Assembly: GCF_001513785.1 (NCBI RefSeq)
Contig: NZ_LNQS01000001.1
Span: forward strand, 744,001 to 808,000
DNA from: Rheinheimera sp. EpRS3
GTDB lineage: Bacteria; Pseudomonadota; Gammaproteobacteria; Enterobacterales; Alteromonadaceae
DNA: 64,000 nt
Reading direction: 5' to 3'
The notes under the pieces are model-generated. The model ran no database searches, was not told the DNA's origin, and was given only the letters and a program-made list of their open reading frames with translations. Made by a program: the position numbers and the translations under genes. Below are positions 18,504 through 26,726 of this stretch, one piece after another (within the stretch, counting starts at the first letter, position 1; each line of letters starts with the position of its first letter).

Positions 18504-18626
18504 TGAAACTCCCGTTCACTGTAGCGTGATTATTATTATTGCTGCTACATCTGCGTTATTGTGCAGAACATATACTGAGAGTGAATAGCTTGTCCAGTTT
18601 TCTGACGACAGCACTTGTTATCGCTG

Positions 18627-19598
18627 TTATTTCAACCAAAGCAGAGCAAATTGCACTAAGGTTGCACTCAGCGCCAGCAGCATAAAATACAGCTGAACAA
18701 AATGCACAACCCTTACACCGTTGCCAATATCTTGCCAGGCTGGGTCTCGCTGATACGGTATACGGCTGCGCAGCAGTTTACGGTTGCCATAATAAGCCGG
18801 GCCGCCAAGATTGCAGCGCACGGCCACACTGGCACAGCACAGCAGTAAAAAAGACAGGTAGTTGAGATTAAGCCGTGGGATCTGGCGAATTTGCCTGTAG
18901 CAGCGGCTGATCCCATGCTGCAATGCCAGAATAACACTGCTAATCAGTACCGCCGGGGCCGCAGTAATAGTGGCCAGCCAGGCAGCAGGTATGCCAAAGT
19001 GGCGGTTTAGCGGCAGTTTACTGTTCCATTGCTGAGCCAGTTCCTGTAACAGCCGGTATGCCAGTGCGGCAATACCGCCGCCAACTAAAAACCAGCACCA
19101 CACACCCAGCATCAGCCTGGTATTGCGTAGTACAGTGCTTTCCACTATGGCTTTACTTACGCCCATTGCCGTCAGGCGGCTGGTGTCGCGCAGCAGTAAT
19201 TTTGTCGCTTGTTCTTTTGCCAGCGTTAGCTGGCCGCGTTTGAGGCTATCGCTAATGCCCAGCATGTGTTTACGTTGTTGTTGCCAGTCCAGGCTGATAT
19301 ACAACAGCAAGGCATCCAGCAGTTGCGGCAGTTCTGAGAATTGATACAGGCTATAGCACAACAGTAACGGCGGTGCCGCAGCGACCACTACTGCCAGGCT
19401 ACCGGACGTGAATTGTTGCTGTGCTGGCCGGCCAGGATCAGGGTGTACTTTTTTTGCCAGTTGCCGGGCATAATAACGAAACAATGTTAACGGATGATAG
19501 GCCGCAGGTAAGCTAAACCAGTTTGCTGCCAGCACCACGGCCAGCAGTATTAACGGCGCATACCAGAGCCCTTGAGGCAGCACGTTACAGGCGTACAC
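18627..19598 (-). CDS. CobD/CbiB-family membrane protein
   Basis: A 323-residue membrane protein with at least five helices. It resembles CobD/CbiB (adenosylcobinamide-phosphate synthase): [16 protein letters not shown] near the N-terminus, the central [21 protein letters not shown] stretch with N after it, and a GGPAYYG motif towards the C-terminus. A role in corrinoid aminopropanol attachment or salvage is an inference, and no other cobalamin gene lies in the window. The start is a GTG, either at 19598 (14-base overlap with mtnN) or at 19583, one base after the mtnN stop. Both imply coupling to mtnN. Confidence 0.65.
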   Translation of the reverse strand: MYACNVLPQGLWYAPLILLAVVLAANWFSLPAAYHPLTLFRYYARQLAKKVHPDPGRPAQQQFTSGSLAVVVAAAPPLLLCYSLYQFSELPQLLDALLLYISLDWQQQRKHMLGISDSLKRGQLTLAKEQATKLLLRDTSRLTAMGVSKAIVESTVLRNTRLMLGVWCWFLVGGGIAALAYRLLQELAQQWNSKLPLNRHFGIPAAWLATITAAPAVLISSVILALQHGISRCYRQIRQIPRLNLNYLSFLLLCCASVAVRCNLGGPAYYGNRKLLRSRIPYQRDPAWQDIGNGVRVVHFVQLYFMLLALSATLVQFALLWLK

Positions 19599-20295
19599 CG
19601 GCCAGGCTGCTAATCAGTTCAGCAACCATGGCGGAACTGTTTTTTGAGGCGACCTCCAGATACGCTTCGAAAGATTGTGGCGATTCTTTACCGGCTATAT
19701 CGCTTAAGCTTCTGATCACCACAAAAGGTGTGTGCAGCATATGACATACCTGAGCAATAGCGGCGCCTTCCATTTCTACTGCCAGCATGGTGGGAAACTG
19801 CTGGCGGATAACGGCAATACGCGCCGGATCACAGATAAAGCTGTCACCGGTAGCAATAAGTCCTTGTTTGGTTTTGCAATAGCCCAGCATTTTAATACTT
19901 TGCTCGGCAGCGGCTACCAGCGCCGGGTGCGGTGTAAAAGCGGCTGGCATTTGCGGTACCTGGCCAATTTCATAGCCAAAAGCGGTAACGTCAACATCGT
20001 GGTGGCGTACTTCGGTGCTGATAACCACATCACCAACACTTAATTGCGGGTCAAAGCCGCCGGCTGAACCGGTATTAATAACGGCGTCTGGTTTAAAGTG
20101 CTGGATCATCAAAGTAGTGGCAACTGCGGCGGCGACTTTACCGATACCGGATTGCACCAGCACAACAGCTACGCCATTGAGACGGCCGCTGTAAAATACA
20201 TAGGAGCCCAGTTCTGTGGTTTCTACATCAACGATTTGCTGGCGCAACAGCGCCACTTCCGGCTCCATGGCGCCGATAATACCGATTAATTGCAT
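19585..20295 (-). CDS. mtnN: MTA/SAH nucleosidase
   Basis: Cytosolic enzyme that cleaves 5'-methylthioadenosine and S-adenosylhomocysteine to adenine and the thioribose sugars, feeding methionine salvage and removing methylation by-products. The 236-residue protein starts with the family's [14 protein letters not shown]. It has [24 protein letters not shown], the substrate-binding [11 protein letters not shown] and the catalytic Asp in RSLSDIAGK. Length fits E. coli MtnN (232). It heads a two-gene unit with the CobD/CbiB-like gene. Confidence 0.95.
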   Translation of the reverse strand: MQLIGIIGAMEPEVALLRQQIVDVETTELGSYVFYSGRLNGVAVVLVQSGIGKVAAAVATTLMIQHFKPDAVINTGSAGGFDPQLSVGDVVISTEVRHHDVDVTAFGYEIGQVPQMPAAFTPHPALVAAAEQSIKMLGYCKTKQGLIATGDSFICDPARIAVIRQQFPTMLAVEMEGAAIAQVCHMLHTPFVVIRSLSDIAGKESPQSFEAYLEVASKNSSAMVAELISSLAGVRL

Positions 20296-20386
20296 ACTGC
20301 AGTCTCTGTCATGACAAAGGCGTTAGTATAAAACGCTGTGCTGACAAAATCCCGCTTTTCATTAGCTAAAGCGTTGTTTAAACCCT

Positions 20387-21274
20387 TTATCGTGCCAGTA
20401 CAATGCTGTTGGCCGCTTTATTGTCAGTCAGGCGGCCTTGCTGATAATCACTGATGGCCTGTTCAATTTCGGCCATAGAGTTCATTACAAAAGGGCCATA
20501 CTGCACGATCGGCTCGCCAATAGGCGCGGCTGCCAATACTAATAAACGGCAATCGTGCTCGGCATACAAAGTGACCGCAGTACCGTTGGTTAAAACACCG
20601 GCATGATGCTCGGGCACTTTGCGCTGTTCTTTATCATCAACCACTTTTATATCGCCGGCATAGGGGTAGACAAAAGCACTGTGGGTCAGCGCCAGTTGCA
20701 GCGTTATTGTCTGCCCGGCTGTCAGGTGTAGATCATAATACTGTGGTTCAGTGGTTAAGCCCTGTATTGGCCCGCTTTGCTGGATATCATTGGTTTGCAA
20801 AGTGCCGGCAATCACTTTGGCTGTGCCCTGGGCTAATGTGATTTTTGGGATCAGCTCCGGGCTGATATCAACATAAGCAGCCGGTTTCATTTTTTCCGCC
20901 GCAGGCAGGTTTAGCCATAACTGAAACCCTTGCATTAAGCCGGCATCCTGTTGCGGCATTTCTGAATGAATAATACCCCGACCTGCGGTCATCCATTGTA
21001 CGCCACCGCTTTTAAGATGACCCTGATTACCCAGATGATCTTCGTGCAGCATGTGGCCTGCCAGCATGTAGGTTACCGTTTCAAAGCCGCGGTGAGGGTG
21101 GGGCGGGAAACCTTTAATGTAATCTCCGGCCTGGTCCGAGCCAAAAAAATCCAGCATTAAGAACGGGTCCAGCCGGGTGTGCTGGTTTTGCCCCAGGCTG
21201 CGCTTAATTTTTACCCCGGCGCCATCCGATGCCTGTATGGCAGGGATCAGGCGTTGCACTGTGCGAGTTGTCAT
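20387..21274 (-). CDS. Pirin-family protein
   Basis: A bicupin of 295 residues. The metal-binding N-terminal cupin has the pirin signature PHPHRGFETVTYMLAGH followed by HEDHLG. The second cupin spans about residues 165-275 and ends in GPFVMNS. Bacterial pirins (YhhW-like) have quercetinase or redox-linked roles, and the true substrate here is unknown. The start at 21274 is preceded by GGAG-like TCTGGAGAAA. It is divergent from a small outer-membrane protein gene with a perfect palindrome between them. Confidence 0.9.
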   Translation of the reverse strand: MTTRTVQRLIPAIQASDGAGVKIKRSLGQNQHTRLDPFLMLDFFGSDQAGDYIKGFPPHPHRGFETVTYMLAGHMLHEDHLGNQGHLKSGGVQWMTAGRGIIHSEMPQQDAGLMQGFQLWLNLPAAEKMKPAAYVDISPELIPKITLAQGTAKVIAGTLQTNDIQQSGPIQGLTTEPQYYDLHLTAGQTITLQLALTHSAFVYPYAGDIKVVDDKEQRKVPEHHAGVLTNGTAVTLYAEHDCRLLVLAAAPIGEPIVQYGPFVMNSMAEIEQAISDYQQGRLTDNKAANSIVLAR

Positions 21275-21348
21275 TATGATTTCTCCAGAAATAATGCCTG
21301 CTATTAAAGCTTAGTGTTAATGGAAAGAAAATTACATTATTCACGCTA

Positions 21349-21373
21349 AAACATTCTAAAAAGTAGAATGTTT
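21349..21373. promoter_or_regulatory. Palindromic operator candidate, pirin/OM-protein region
   Basis: AAACATTCTA (21349-21358) and TAGAATGTTT (21364-21373) form a perfect 10-bp inverted repeat around AAAAG. It lies 75 bases before the pirin start and 119 bases before the outer-membrane protein start. Size and symmetry fit a dimeric repressor site. There is no adjacent T-run on either side, so a terminator is unlikely. The regulator is not identified. Confidence 0.45.
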
Positions 21374-21491
21374 GCACCATCTTGGTGGGTTCAGCCAGCG
21401 TTAAGACGCTGAGGCTAAGCTGTGCCTTAATAAAAATAAGTCTCACGTCGCAACGAAGTGTGACTCAGTGTGAGAAACCTAGGAGTATAAG

Positions 21492-22028
21492 ATGAAAAAA
21501 TCAATCGTATCAGCAAGTATCATTGCCGCTGTTTTTACCGCCGGTGCACAGGCTAACATCAACTGGGATTATGTTGGTGCAGGTTACACTGATATCGGAC
21601 CGGATGGCCCTTATGTTGAAGCTTCATACCGCCTGGACGGAAACTGGGTACTGGACGCCGAGTTTGCCCGCGTATCGCAAGGCCCGTTTGACGCTAACAT
21701 GCTGAAGTTGGGTGTAAATTACTTAACCGGCTTTAAATTGGATTTTTCACCCAATACCCAAACTTATATTCTGGCCGGTTTTCAGAATGCATCCGGTGAT
21801 GCAGATGACAGCGGTGGTTATGGTGGTGTGGGCGTACGTCACCCGTTAACACCGCAGGTAGAGCTTTACTCTGAAGCCAGTTACCACTCTATCGGCGATA
21901 ATTATGGCAGTTTTGCCGGTGGTATCGCTTATCACCTGAGCCCGGACTGGGCCATTCGCAGCAATGTGGCGCTAAATAGCGGCGATACTAAAAACGAATT
22001 CCGTTTCGGTGTGTCTTACCAGTTCTAA
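21492..22028 (+). CDS. Small outer-membrane beta-barrel protein
   Basis: A 178-residue precursor with a Sec signal peptide (MKKSIVSAS to AGAQA). The mature part is a run of alternating hydrophobic strands such as YVEASYRLDGNWVLDAEFA and LYSEASYHSIG, and the last residue is Phe (FGVSYQF), the usual BamA recognition end. It resembles the OmpA-like/OMP_b-brl group of about eight strands. Function is unknown. AGGAG lies ten bases ahead of the ATG. A 217-base leader with several small inverted repeats separates it from the divergent pirin gene. Termination appears to use a hairpin inside the end of ogt. Confidence 0.78.
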   Translation: MKKSIVSASIIAAVFTAGAQANINWDYVGAGYTDIGPDGPYVEASYRLDGNWVLDAEFARVSQGPFDANMLKLGVNYLTGFKLDFSPNTQTYILAGFQNASGDADDSGGYGGVGVRHPLTPQVELYSEASYHSIGDNYGSFAGGIAYHLSPDWAIRSNVALNSGDTKNEFRFGVSYQF

Positions 22029-22058
22029 TATGTGCCGGTTTTTTAACTGCACAACCGT

Positions 22059-22526
22059 TTAACCGAACAGCGCCTTTTGGCGCTGTTCGTGTTTTAGCAG
22101 CCAGTCTTTTTTATCCAGCCCGCCGGCATAACCGGTTAAGGTGCCATTGGCGCCTATTACTCGATGACACGGTACCACTATCGCCACAGGGTTACGGCCA
22201 TTAGCGGCACCTACCGCTCTTACTGCTTTAACATTGTTGATGCCGCGGGCGATATCGGCATAGCTGCAGGTTTGGCCAAAAGGTATAGCACACAGCTGGC
22301 GCCATACTTGTTGCTGAAACACAGTGCCACTGGCTGCCAGCGGTAAGCTGAAATGGCTTAAGGTGCCGGCAAAATAGGCGCTGAGCTGCTGCGCGGCCAA
22401 AGCTGTAAGCGCTGAAGGTTGCTCTGCTGTCAGACGCGTTGTTACAAAGCTGATGGCACTGATACCACTGGCGCTTGCTAAAATATGTACCGGCCCCAGC
22501 GGGCTGTCGATATATTGGCTAAACAT
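22059..22526 (-). CDS. ogt: Methylated-DNA-protein cysteine methyltransferase
   Basis: A 155-residue suicide repair protein that takes methyl groups from O6-methylguanine and O4-methylthymine onto its own Cys. The active site VVPCHRVIGANG is intact, with the upstream DNA-binding helix FGQTCSYADIARGI. I chose the ATG at 22526 (MFSQYIDSPLG) because GGAG is seven bases upstream and it begins one base after the end of the Ada-AlkA gene. The longer open frame runs into that gene and is not used. It pairs functionally with the upstream alkylation-repair gene. Confidence 0.92.
   Translation of the reverse strand: MFSQYIDSPLGPVHILASASGISAISFVTTRLTAEQPSALTALAAQQLSAYFAGTLSHFSLPLAASGTVFQQQVWRQLCAIPFGQTCSYADIARGINNVKAVRAVGAANGRNPVAIVVPCHRVIGANGTLTGYAGGLDKKDWLLKHEQRQKALFG
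22065..22095 (+). terminator. Terminator hairpin inside the 3' end of ogt
   Basis: GAACAGCGCC (22065-22074), a TTTT loop and GGCGCTGTTC (22079-22088), followed by GTGTTTT. It sits 37 bases after the outer-membrane protein stop, and on the other strand encodes the last residues of Ogt. The T-run is short, so strength is uncertain. Confidence 0.6.
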
Positions 22527-22527
22527 A

Positions 22528-23901
22528 TTATTCTCCGGGACTAAACCATAACTGAAAGGTGGCATAGCTGCGCCATGGCGCCAGGCTACTGGTATCTGCG
22601 GCAGTATGGCCATTACGGGCCAGCGCTTTTTGTACACCAAGATCGCCGGCCAGCCAGATATCACTGGCAGACAAACCGCGCAGGCAGGCGTAGTTTACCG
22701 TCCAGGGGCCGATACCTTTAATGCTGAGCCATTGCTGCGGTGATGCGTCAGGGGTTGCCATCACAAAATGCGCCAGGGCTTTTAGCGTGTCACGCCGTGC
22801 CTGCGGTACTTTTATCATTTCCAGGCTGCTTTGCGCTACCGCCTGCGGTGTCGGAAACAACTTTTTGTCACCGTTTACGGACTCGGCCAACGCCTGTACC
22901 AAACGGTTAAGCTGAGTGCGGGCACCGGCAACACTGACTTGCTGTCCCAGTATGGCCCTGACACCTGCTTCCCAGCTGCACCATAAACCGGGTATACGCA
23001 GGCCACTGATAATGCCGTTACTAAACAAAGCATGCTGCTGCAGTTGCTGTTCTATCTGCAACATATTGGCATCCAGATCCAGCAGGCGGCGCAGCTGCTG
23101 CACCAGGCCAAACAGACCTTGCTTGCCGGCCCAGTGCAGGCTCAGCTGTAAACTGCTGTCCGTTTTTGGCGTTACTTCAAACCAGCCCACGCTTTGCTGA
23201 TAGCTGAACGTGCGGCCATAGCTTTGCTGATTTACCCAATCAATACCGTCCAGCGTACGGGCCTGCCAGAACTGCAGCATAGTGTGCCAAGCCAGTGGCG
23301 GGCGATAACTCAGCTCAAGCCGAATCACGTCTGGTTCAGTGTTGTCATGGCGCCGGCGGATAGCGCCGGGGCTAAGTTGTAGTTGTTGTTTAAAGGCATC
23401 GTTAAAGCGCCGAACACTGTTAAAGCCAGCCTGATAAGCAATAGCGCTGATAGGCAGAGCCGTTTCGTGCAGTAGCTTTTTGGCAAATAACACCTGTTGG
23501 GTAATGGCATATTGCTTTGGCGCCAGCCCCAGTTGCTGCTGAAACATTTTACGTAAGTAACGCTGACTAATACCCAGCCGTTCTGCCAATTGTGTCTGGT
23601 TTTGTTGTTGTAACCCACCTGCATCAATCAGTGTTAAGGCACGTTGTAAGGTCGTATCTGTGCCTTGCCAGGCGGCAGAGCCGGGTGCACTGTCTGGCCG
23701 GCAACGCAGACATGGCCGGTAACCGGCTGCGCAGGCAGCAGCAGATGAAAAATAATAGCTAACCTGGGCCTCGGCCGGTGCTTTTGCCGGGCAAACAGGG
23801 CGGCAATAAATACCGGTGCTTTTTACTGCAGTAAAAAACAGGCCATCAAAGCGGGCATCTCTTGCCAGGCGAGCCTGCTGGCAGATATCGGTGCTTAACA
23901 T
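22528..23901 (-). CDS. Ada-AlkA fusion: regulator and 3-methyladenine glycosylase
   Basis: A 457-residue protein joining three parts. Residues 1-75 are the Ada zinc domain with Cys33, Cys37, Cys64 and Cys67 (E. coli C38, C42, C69, C72), where Cys33 would accept methyl groups from phosphotriesters. About 85-185 is an AraC-type double helix-turn-helix. From about 195 comes AlkA_N, then the HhH-GPD glycosylase with SIKGIGPWTVNYA and the catalytic Asp in LAGDLG. It should sense alkylation damage, activate its own operon and excise alkylated bases. The O6-methyltransferase domain of Ada is missing but is supplied by ogt, which starts one base after its stop. Confidence 0.92.
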   Translation of the reverse strand: MLSTDICQQARLARDARFDGLFFTAVKSTGIYCRPVCPAKAPAEAQVSYYFSSAAACAAGYRPCLRCRPDSAPGSAAWQGTDTTLQRALTLIDAGGLQQQNQTQLAERLGISQRYLRKMFQQQLGLAPKQYAITQQVLFAKKLLHETALPISAIAYQAGFNSVRRFNDAFKQQLQLSPGAIRRRHDNTEPDVIRLELSYRPPLAWHTMLQFWQARTLDGIDWVNQQSYGRTFSYQQSVGWFEVTPKTDSSLQLSLHWAGKQGLFGLVQQLRRLLDLDANMLQIEQQLQQHALFSNGIISGLRIPGLWCSWEAGVRAILGQQVSVAGARTQLNRLVQALAESVNGDKKLFPTPQAVAQSSLEMIKVPQARRDTLKALAHFVMATPDASPQQWLSIKGIGPWTVNYACLRGLSASDIWLAGDLGVQKALARNGHTAADTSSLAPWRSYATFQLWFSPGE

Positions 23902-24086
23902 AATGTGGTCCGGCTTACGGATAATGGCCAGAGTATATCAGGCAATAACCGTGACGTTAGCCGGATCCGGTACTCAATAGTAAAGATGTGTTACTTCGTT
24001 ATTTGTGTTATTGCTAAGCTTAAAGGCAACGCTTAGTATCAGCAGATTGCTGCAGGCCCGCTTGGCCATAACGAACAGGAGTTCCT

Positions 24087-24434
24087 ATGCTAGAGCATTT
24101 TTTTATTCAGCTGAGTACTGAACCCGACAGTATCAGCTTTGAGCAAAGTATTGTGCTGATCGATACGCTGTACCAGTTTACGCCGGTAGCGTTTAAAAAT
24201 GGCGAGTTGCACAACGTTGCCGGTGAAAACAACGGTTCATGCAAAATATTGGCTTTTGGTTTGCTGCACCAGTTATCGGCACCGCAAACGTTATTTTTAT
24301 TTGGTGATTACTACCGCACTGTACTGGATACTCCCAAGGGCACCGATCACCAGAATATCCGTAATTTTATCCGTACCGGCTGGGATGGTGTGGCGTTTGC
24401 AGCGCCAGCACTAAGTGCTAAAGCAGCTGAGTAA
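24087..24434 (+). CDS. HopJ-family protein
   Basis: A 115-residue soluble protein matching the HopJ family: FEQSIVLIDTLYQFTPVAFKNGELHN followed by NGSCKILAFGLLH and GDYYRTVLDTPKGTDHQNIRNF. The family is named after a Pseudomonas syringae effector but is widespread in non-pathogens, where its function is unknown. No secretion system or chaperone is nearby, so an effector role is not supported. AGGAG sits six bases before the ATG. It stands alone and ends at a bidirectional terminator. Confidence 0.85.
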   Translation: MLEHFFIQLSTEPDSISFEQSIVLIDTLYQFTPVAFKNGELHNVAGENNGSCKILAFGLLHQLSAPQTLFLFGDYYRTVLDTPKGTDHQNIRNFIRTGWDGVAFAAPALSAKAAE

Positions 24435-24458
24435 AAAAATGCCCGGCAAGCCGGGCAT
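24433..24458. terminator. Bidirectional terminator
   Basis: ATGCCCGGC (24439-24447) pairs with GCCGGGCAT (24450-24458) around AA. On the minus strand the stem is followed by seven T, making a strong terminator for the S9 peptidase gene. It also closes the HopJ-family gene on the plus strand, where the T-run is weak. Confidence 0.88.
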
Positions 24459-24475
24459 CTTCCGTTATCCGGCTT

Positions 24476-26521
24476 TTAGGCCGCGTCTTTTTCTTTAGTG
24501 GCTGCTTTTATATTGTCAGCGTGTGGCAGCTCGTGCGGTGGCAAATCTTTATTACTCTGCTTTAAAAAATGATCCATCCAGCGCATCAGGCGCATACCGT
24601 AATCCAGCTGGGCTGCTGCTTTCTGGTTGCCGTGGCCTTCACCCGGATACAGCACTAAACGTACCGGCACTTTGCCGTGGGTTTTTAAGTAGCGGTATAA
24701 CTCCATTGATTGGCTGGGGTGTACACGGGTATCTTCTTTGCCATGCATAATCAAAATGGGGGTTTTGGCTTGTTCTGCATGGTAAATCGGGCTGCGCTCT
24801 AAATACCATTGCCATTTTTGCCACGGGTAACTGCGGGCATGTACCAAATGCATTTCATTGGCGATATCAGTGGTGCCAAATTTAGATAAATTATTACTGA
24901 TCCCAACAAACATCACGCTGGCGGCAAAGTGCTCTGTTTGCTTGGTGGCGGCCCAGGCCGACGCATAACCACCATAAGAGCCACCGGTAATACCCACTTT
25001 GGCGGTATCAACCAGCCCTTGCGCAACCAGATAATTTTTAGCATCGACTAAATCATCAAATTCTTTGCCAGCGTAATCATTTTGTCCCAGTTTGGAAAAT
25101 GCCACACCCCGGCCGGTACTGCCACGGTAGTTAGGGAAAAACTGCATATAACCTTCACTGGCGGCCAGTTTAACCGGGCTGGCGTAGCGGTCGAGCCAGC
25201 CGTTAGACATATGCGCTTCCGGTCCGCCATGCACCACCATGATCAGCGGGTAGCGCTGGCCTTGCTGATAATCCAGCGGGTAGACCAGAATGCCCTCCAG
25301 CTCAACACCGTCGCTGGCTGTGTGCCTGATGGTTTCCTGTTTTGGCATACTAATGTCGGCCAGCCAGGGGTTAGATTGCGTTTGCCGGTTAAGCTTGTTG
25401 CCACTGAGGCGATAAACTTCACCCGGGTGAGCAGCAGTGTTAACGAGCAGCGCACTGTGTTTGGCATTTTCCGGCTGTGCTACGCGGGTAATAATGCCTG
25501 AACCGGGTTTTACCAGTTGGCTGGTTTTGCCACTACGCACATTTACAGCACCCAGTTCTGCTTCGGTACCAATATGGCCGACATAAAGCAGTTCATTATT
25601 GCTGCGCCAGGCAATGTCCTGCACGTGGCCTGCGTAGTTGGGCAGCAACTCGCTCAGGTTGGCAGTTTTTACATCGGCCAGCATTAAGCGCCCGGCTGAA
25701 GGGTCGTGGATATCTTCGCTGCCAATTAGCGCCAGTTTGCTGCCGTCCGGCGACAGTTCGGCTTTGTCCAGTTTACCGACAGTGGCAAAACGTTGTTGCA
25801 CCTTGCCGCTAAAATCAACCAACTGATACTGGCTGGCCATGTAGTTATCGTCAATCAATGCTGTCGGCGCTACACGCACCAGTAATTGCTGTTGTTTTGG
25901 TGCAAAGGCTACCGACAACACATTGCCTTCAACCGGCACGGTTTCAGCTTTTAATGGCTGCTGTTGCAGTTGTGCCAGCCATAGCTGGGTATTGATTAAA
26001 TCTTCTTCATACACTTCGGCTTTAAAGCCTTTCTTTTTTAAGTCAGCCAGCTGTTTTGCTTCCGCCGGCCTGGCCAGCAACGCCAGATATTTGCCATCGG
26101 CACTGATATCGTAACTGCTGATATTGTTTTGCAGGCTCAGTACTTTTTGTGCCTCGCCACCACTAACGGCTATGCGGTACAGGCTGGTAAATTTGTCATC
26201 GCCTCTTTTAGCGGTGAAATACAGCTGCGTATTGTCGGCGCTGAACTTAATATTACCAACCCGGCCATCGCCGGTGACAAAGGGGGTTTCTTTGCCGTTT
26301 TTGTCGAGTAGAAATAATTCATGATGGCTGGAGCCATCATTCTCGCTGTAGGGGTTACGTGGCCGGTTACGGACAAAGGCGGTGTAGTTACCATCGTTGC
26401 TTACAACCAGTTGAGTGACATGTTGTATGCTGACAGTTTGTTCCAGCGTAATAGGTTTAGCTGCAACAGCTGTGCAGGCAAATGCCAGCAGTAGTGTGAT
26501 GCTCCCGGTAAGGTTTCGCAT
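24476..26521 (-). CDS. Secreted S9-family peptidase (dipeptidyl/acylaminoacyl type)
   Basis: A 681-residue serine peptidase with a signal peptide (MRNLTGSI to VAA), an N-terminal beta-propeller (about residues 30-400) and a C-terminal alpha/beta hydrolase. The nucleophile is Ser515 in GGSYGGYA. The other triad members lie in HGKEDTRVHP and YPGEGHG, and the oxyanion region is VHGGPEA. It probably trims short peptides in the periplasm or outside the cell. The start is fixed by GGAGGAAGA directly before the ATG at 26521. A longer frame starting at 26674 lacks a signal peptide and is rejected. It is divergent from the DUF819 gene. Confidence 0.92.
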   Translation of the reverse strand: MRNLTGSITLLLAFACTAVAAKPITLEQTVSIQHVTQLVVSNDGNYTAFVRNRPRNPYSENDGSSHHELFLLDKNGKETPFVTGDGRVGNIKFSADNTQLYFTAKRGDDKFTSLYRIAVSGGEAQKVLSLQNNISSYDISADGKYLALLARPAEAKQLADLKKKGFKAEVYEEDLINTQLWLAQLQQQPLKAETVPVEGNVLSVAFAPKQQQLLVRVAPTALIDDNYMASQYQLVDFSGKVQQRFATVGKLDKAELSPDGSKLALIGSEDIHDPSAGRLMLADVKTANLSELLPNYAGHVQDIAWRSNNELLYVGHIGTEAELGAVNVRSGKTSQLVKPGSGIITRVAQPENAKHSALLVNTAAHPGEVYRLSGNKLNRQTQSNPWLADISMPKQETIRHTASDGVELEGILVYPLDYQQGQRYPLIMVVHGGPEAHMSNGWLDRYASPVKLAASEGYMQFFPNYRGSTGRGVAFSKLGQNDYAGKEFDDLVDAKNYLVAQGLVDTAKVGITGGSYGGYASAWAATKQTEHFAASVMFVGISNNLSKFGTTDIANEMHLVHARSYPWQKWQWYLERSPIYHAEQAKTPILIMHGKEDTRVHPSQSMELYRYLKTHGKVPVRLVLYPGEGHGNQKAAAQLDYGMRLMRWMDHFLKQSNKDLPPHELPHADNIKAATKEKDAA

Positions 26522-26547
26522 TCTTCCTCCATGCGTTTTATGGTGTG

Positions 26548-26626
26548 TTTTGCCGCAACATAACAGCATAAAATCTGCCGAAGCTCTAGTTTCTGTTGTC
26601 GGATTGCCGCAGTATTGCGGCAAAAC
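26548..26626. promoter_or_regulatory. Three TTGCCGCA half-sites between divergent genes
   Basis: TTTTGCCGCAA occurs at 26548-26558. A palindrome TTGCCGCA-GTAT-TGCGGCAA spans 26604-26623 and continues to TTGCGGCAAAA at 26626. The first site and the last are inverted copies of each other over 11 bases. The cluster lies between the S9 peptidase and DUF819 gene starts and could be an operator serving both. The binding protein is unknown. Confidence 0.4.
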
Positions 26627-26726
26627 AACGGCTACAGCTTTGTTAAGCCGTAGCGCTGTGGTATGTTTGCGCAAAAAGCGATGTCATAAAACCTCAGCTA
26701 ATTACTAACTATTTTCAGGGTATCCG

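Noticed and set aside
24087..24434. HopJ-family gene as a type III effector
   Set aside because: No secretion genes, chaperone or hrp-type promoter nearby; the family is common in harmless aquatic bacteria.
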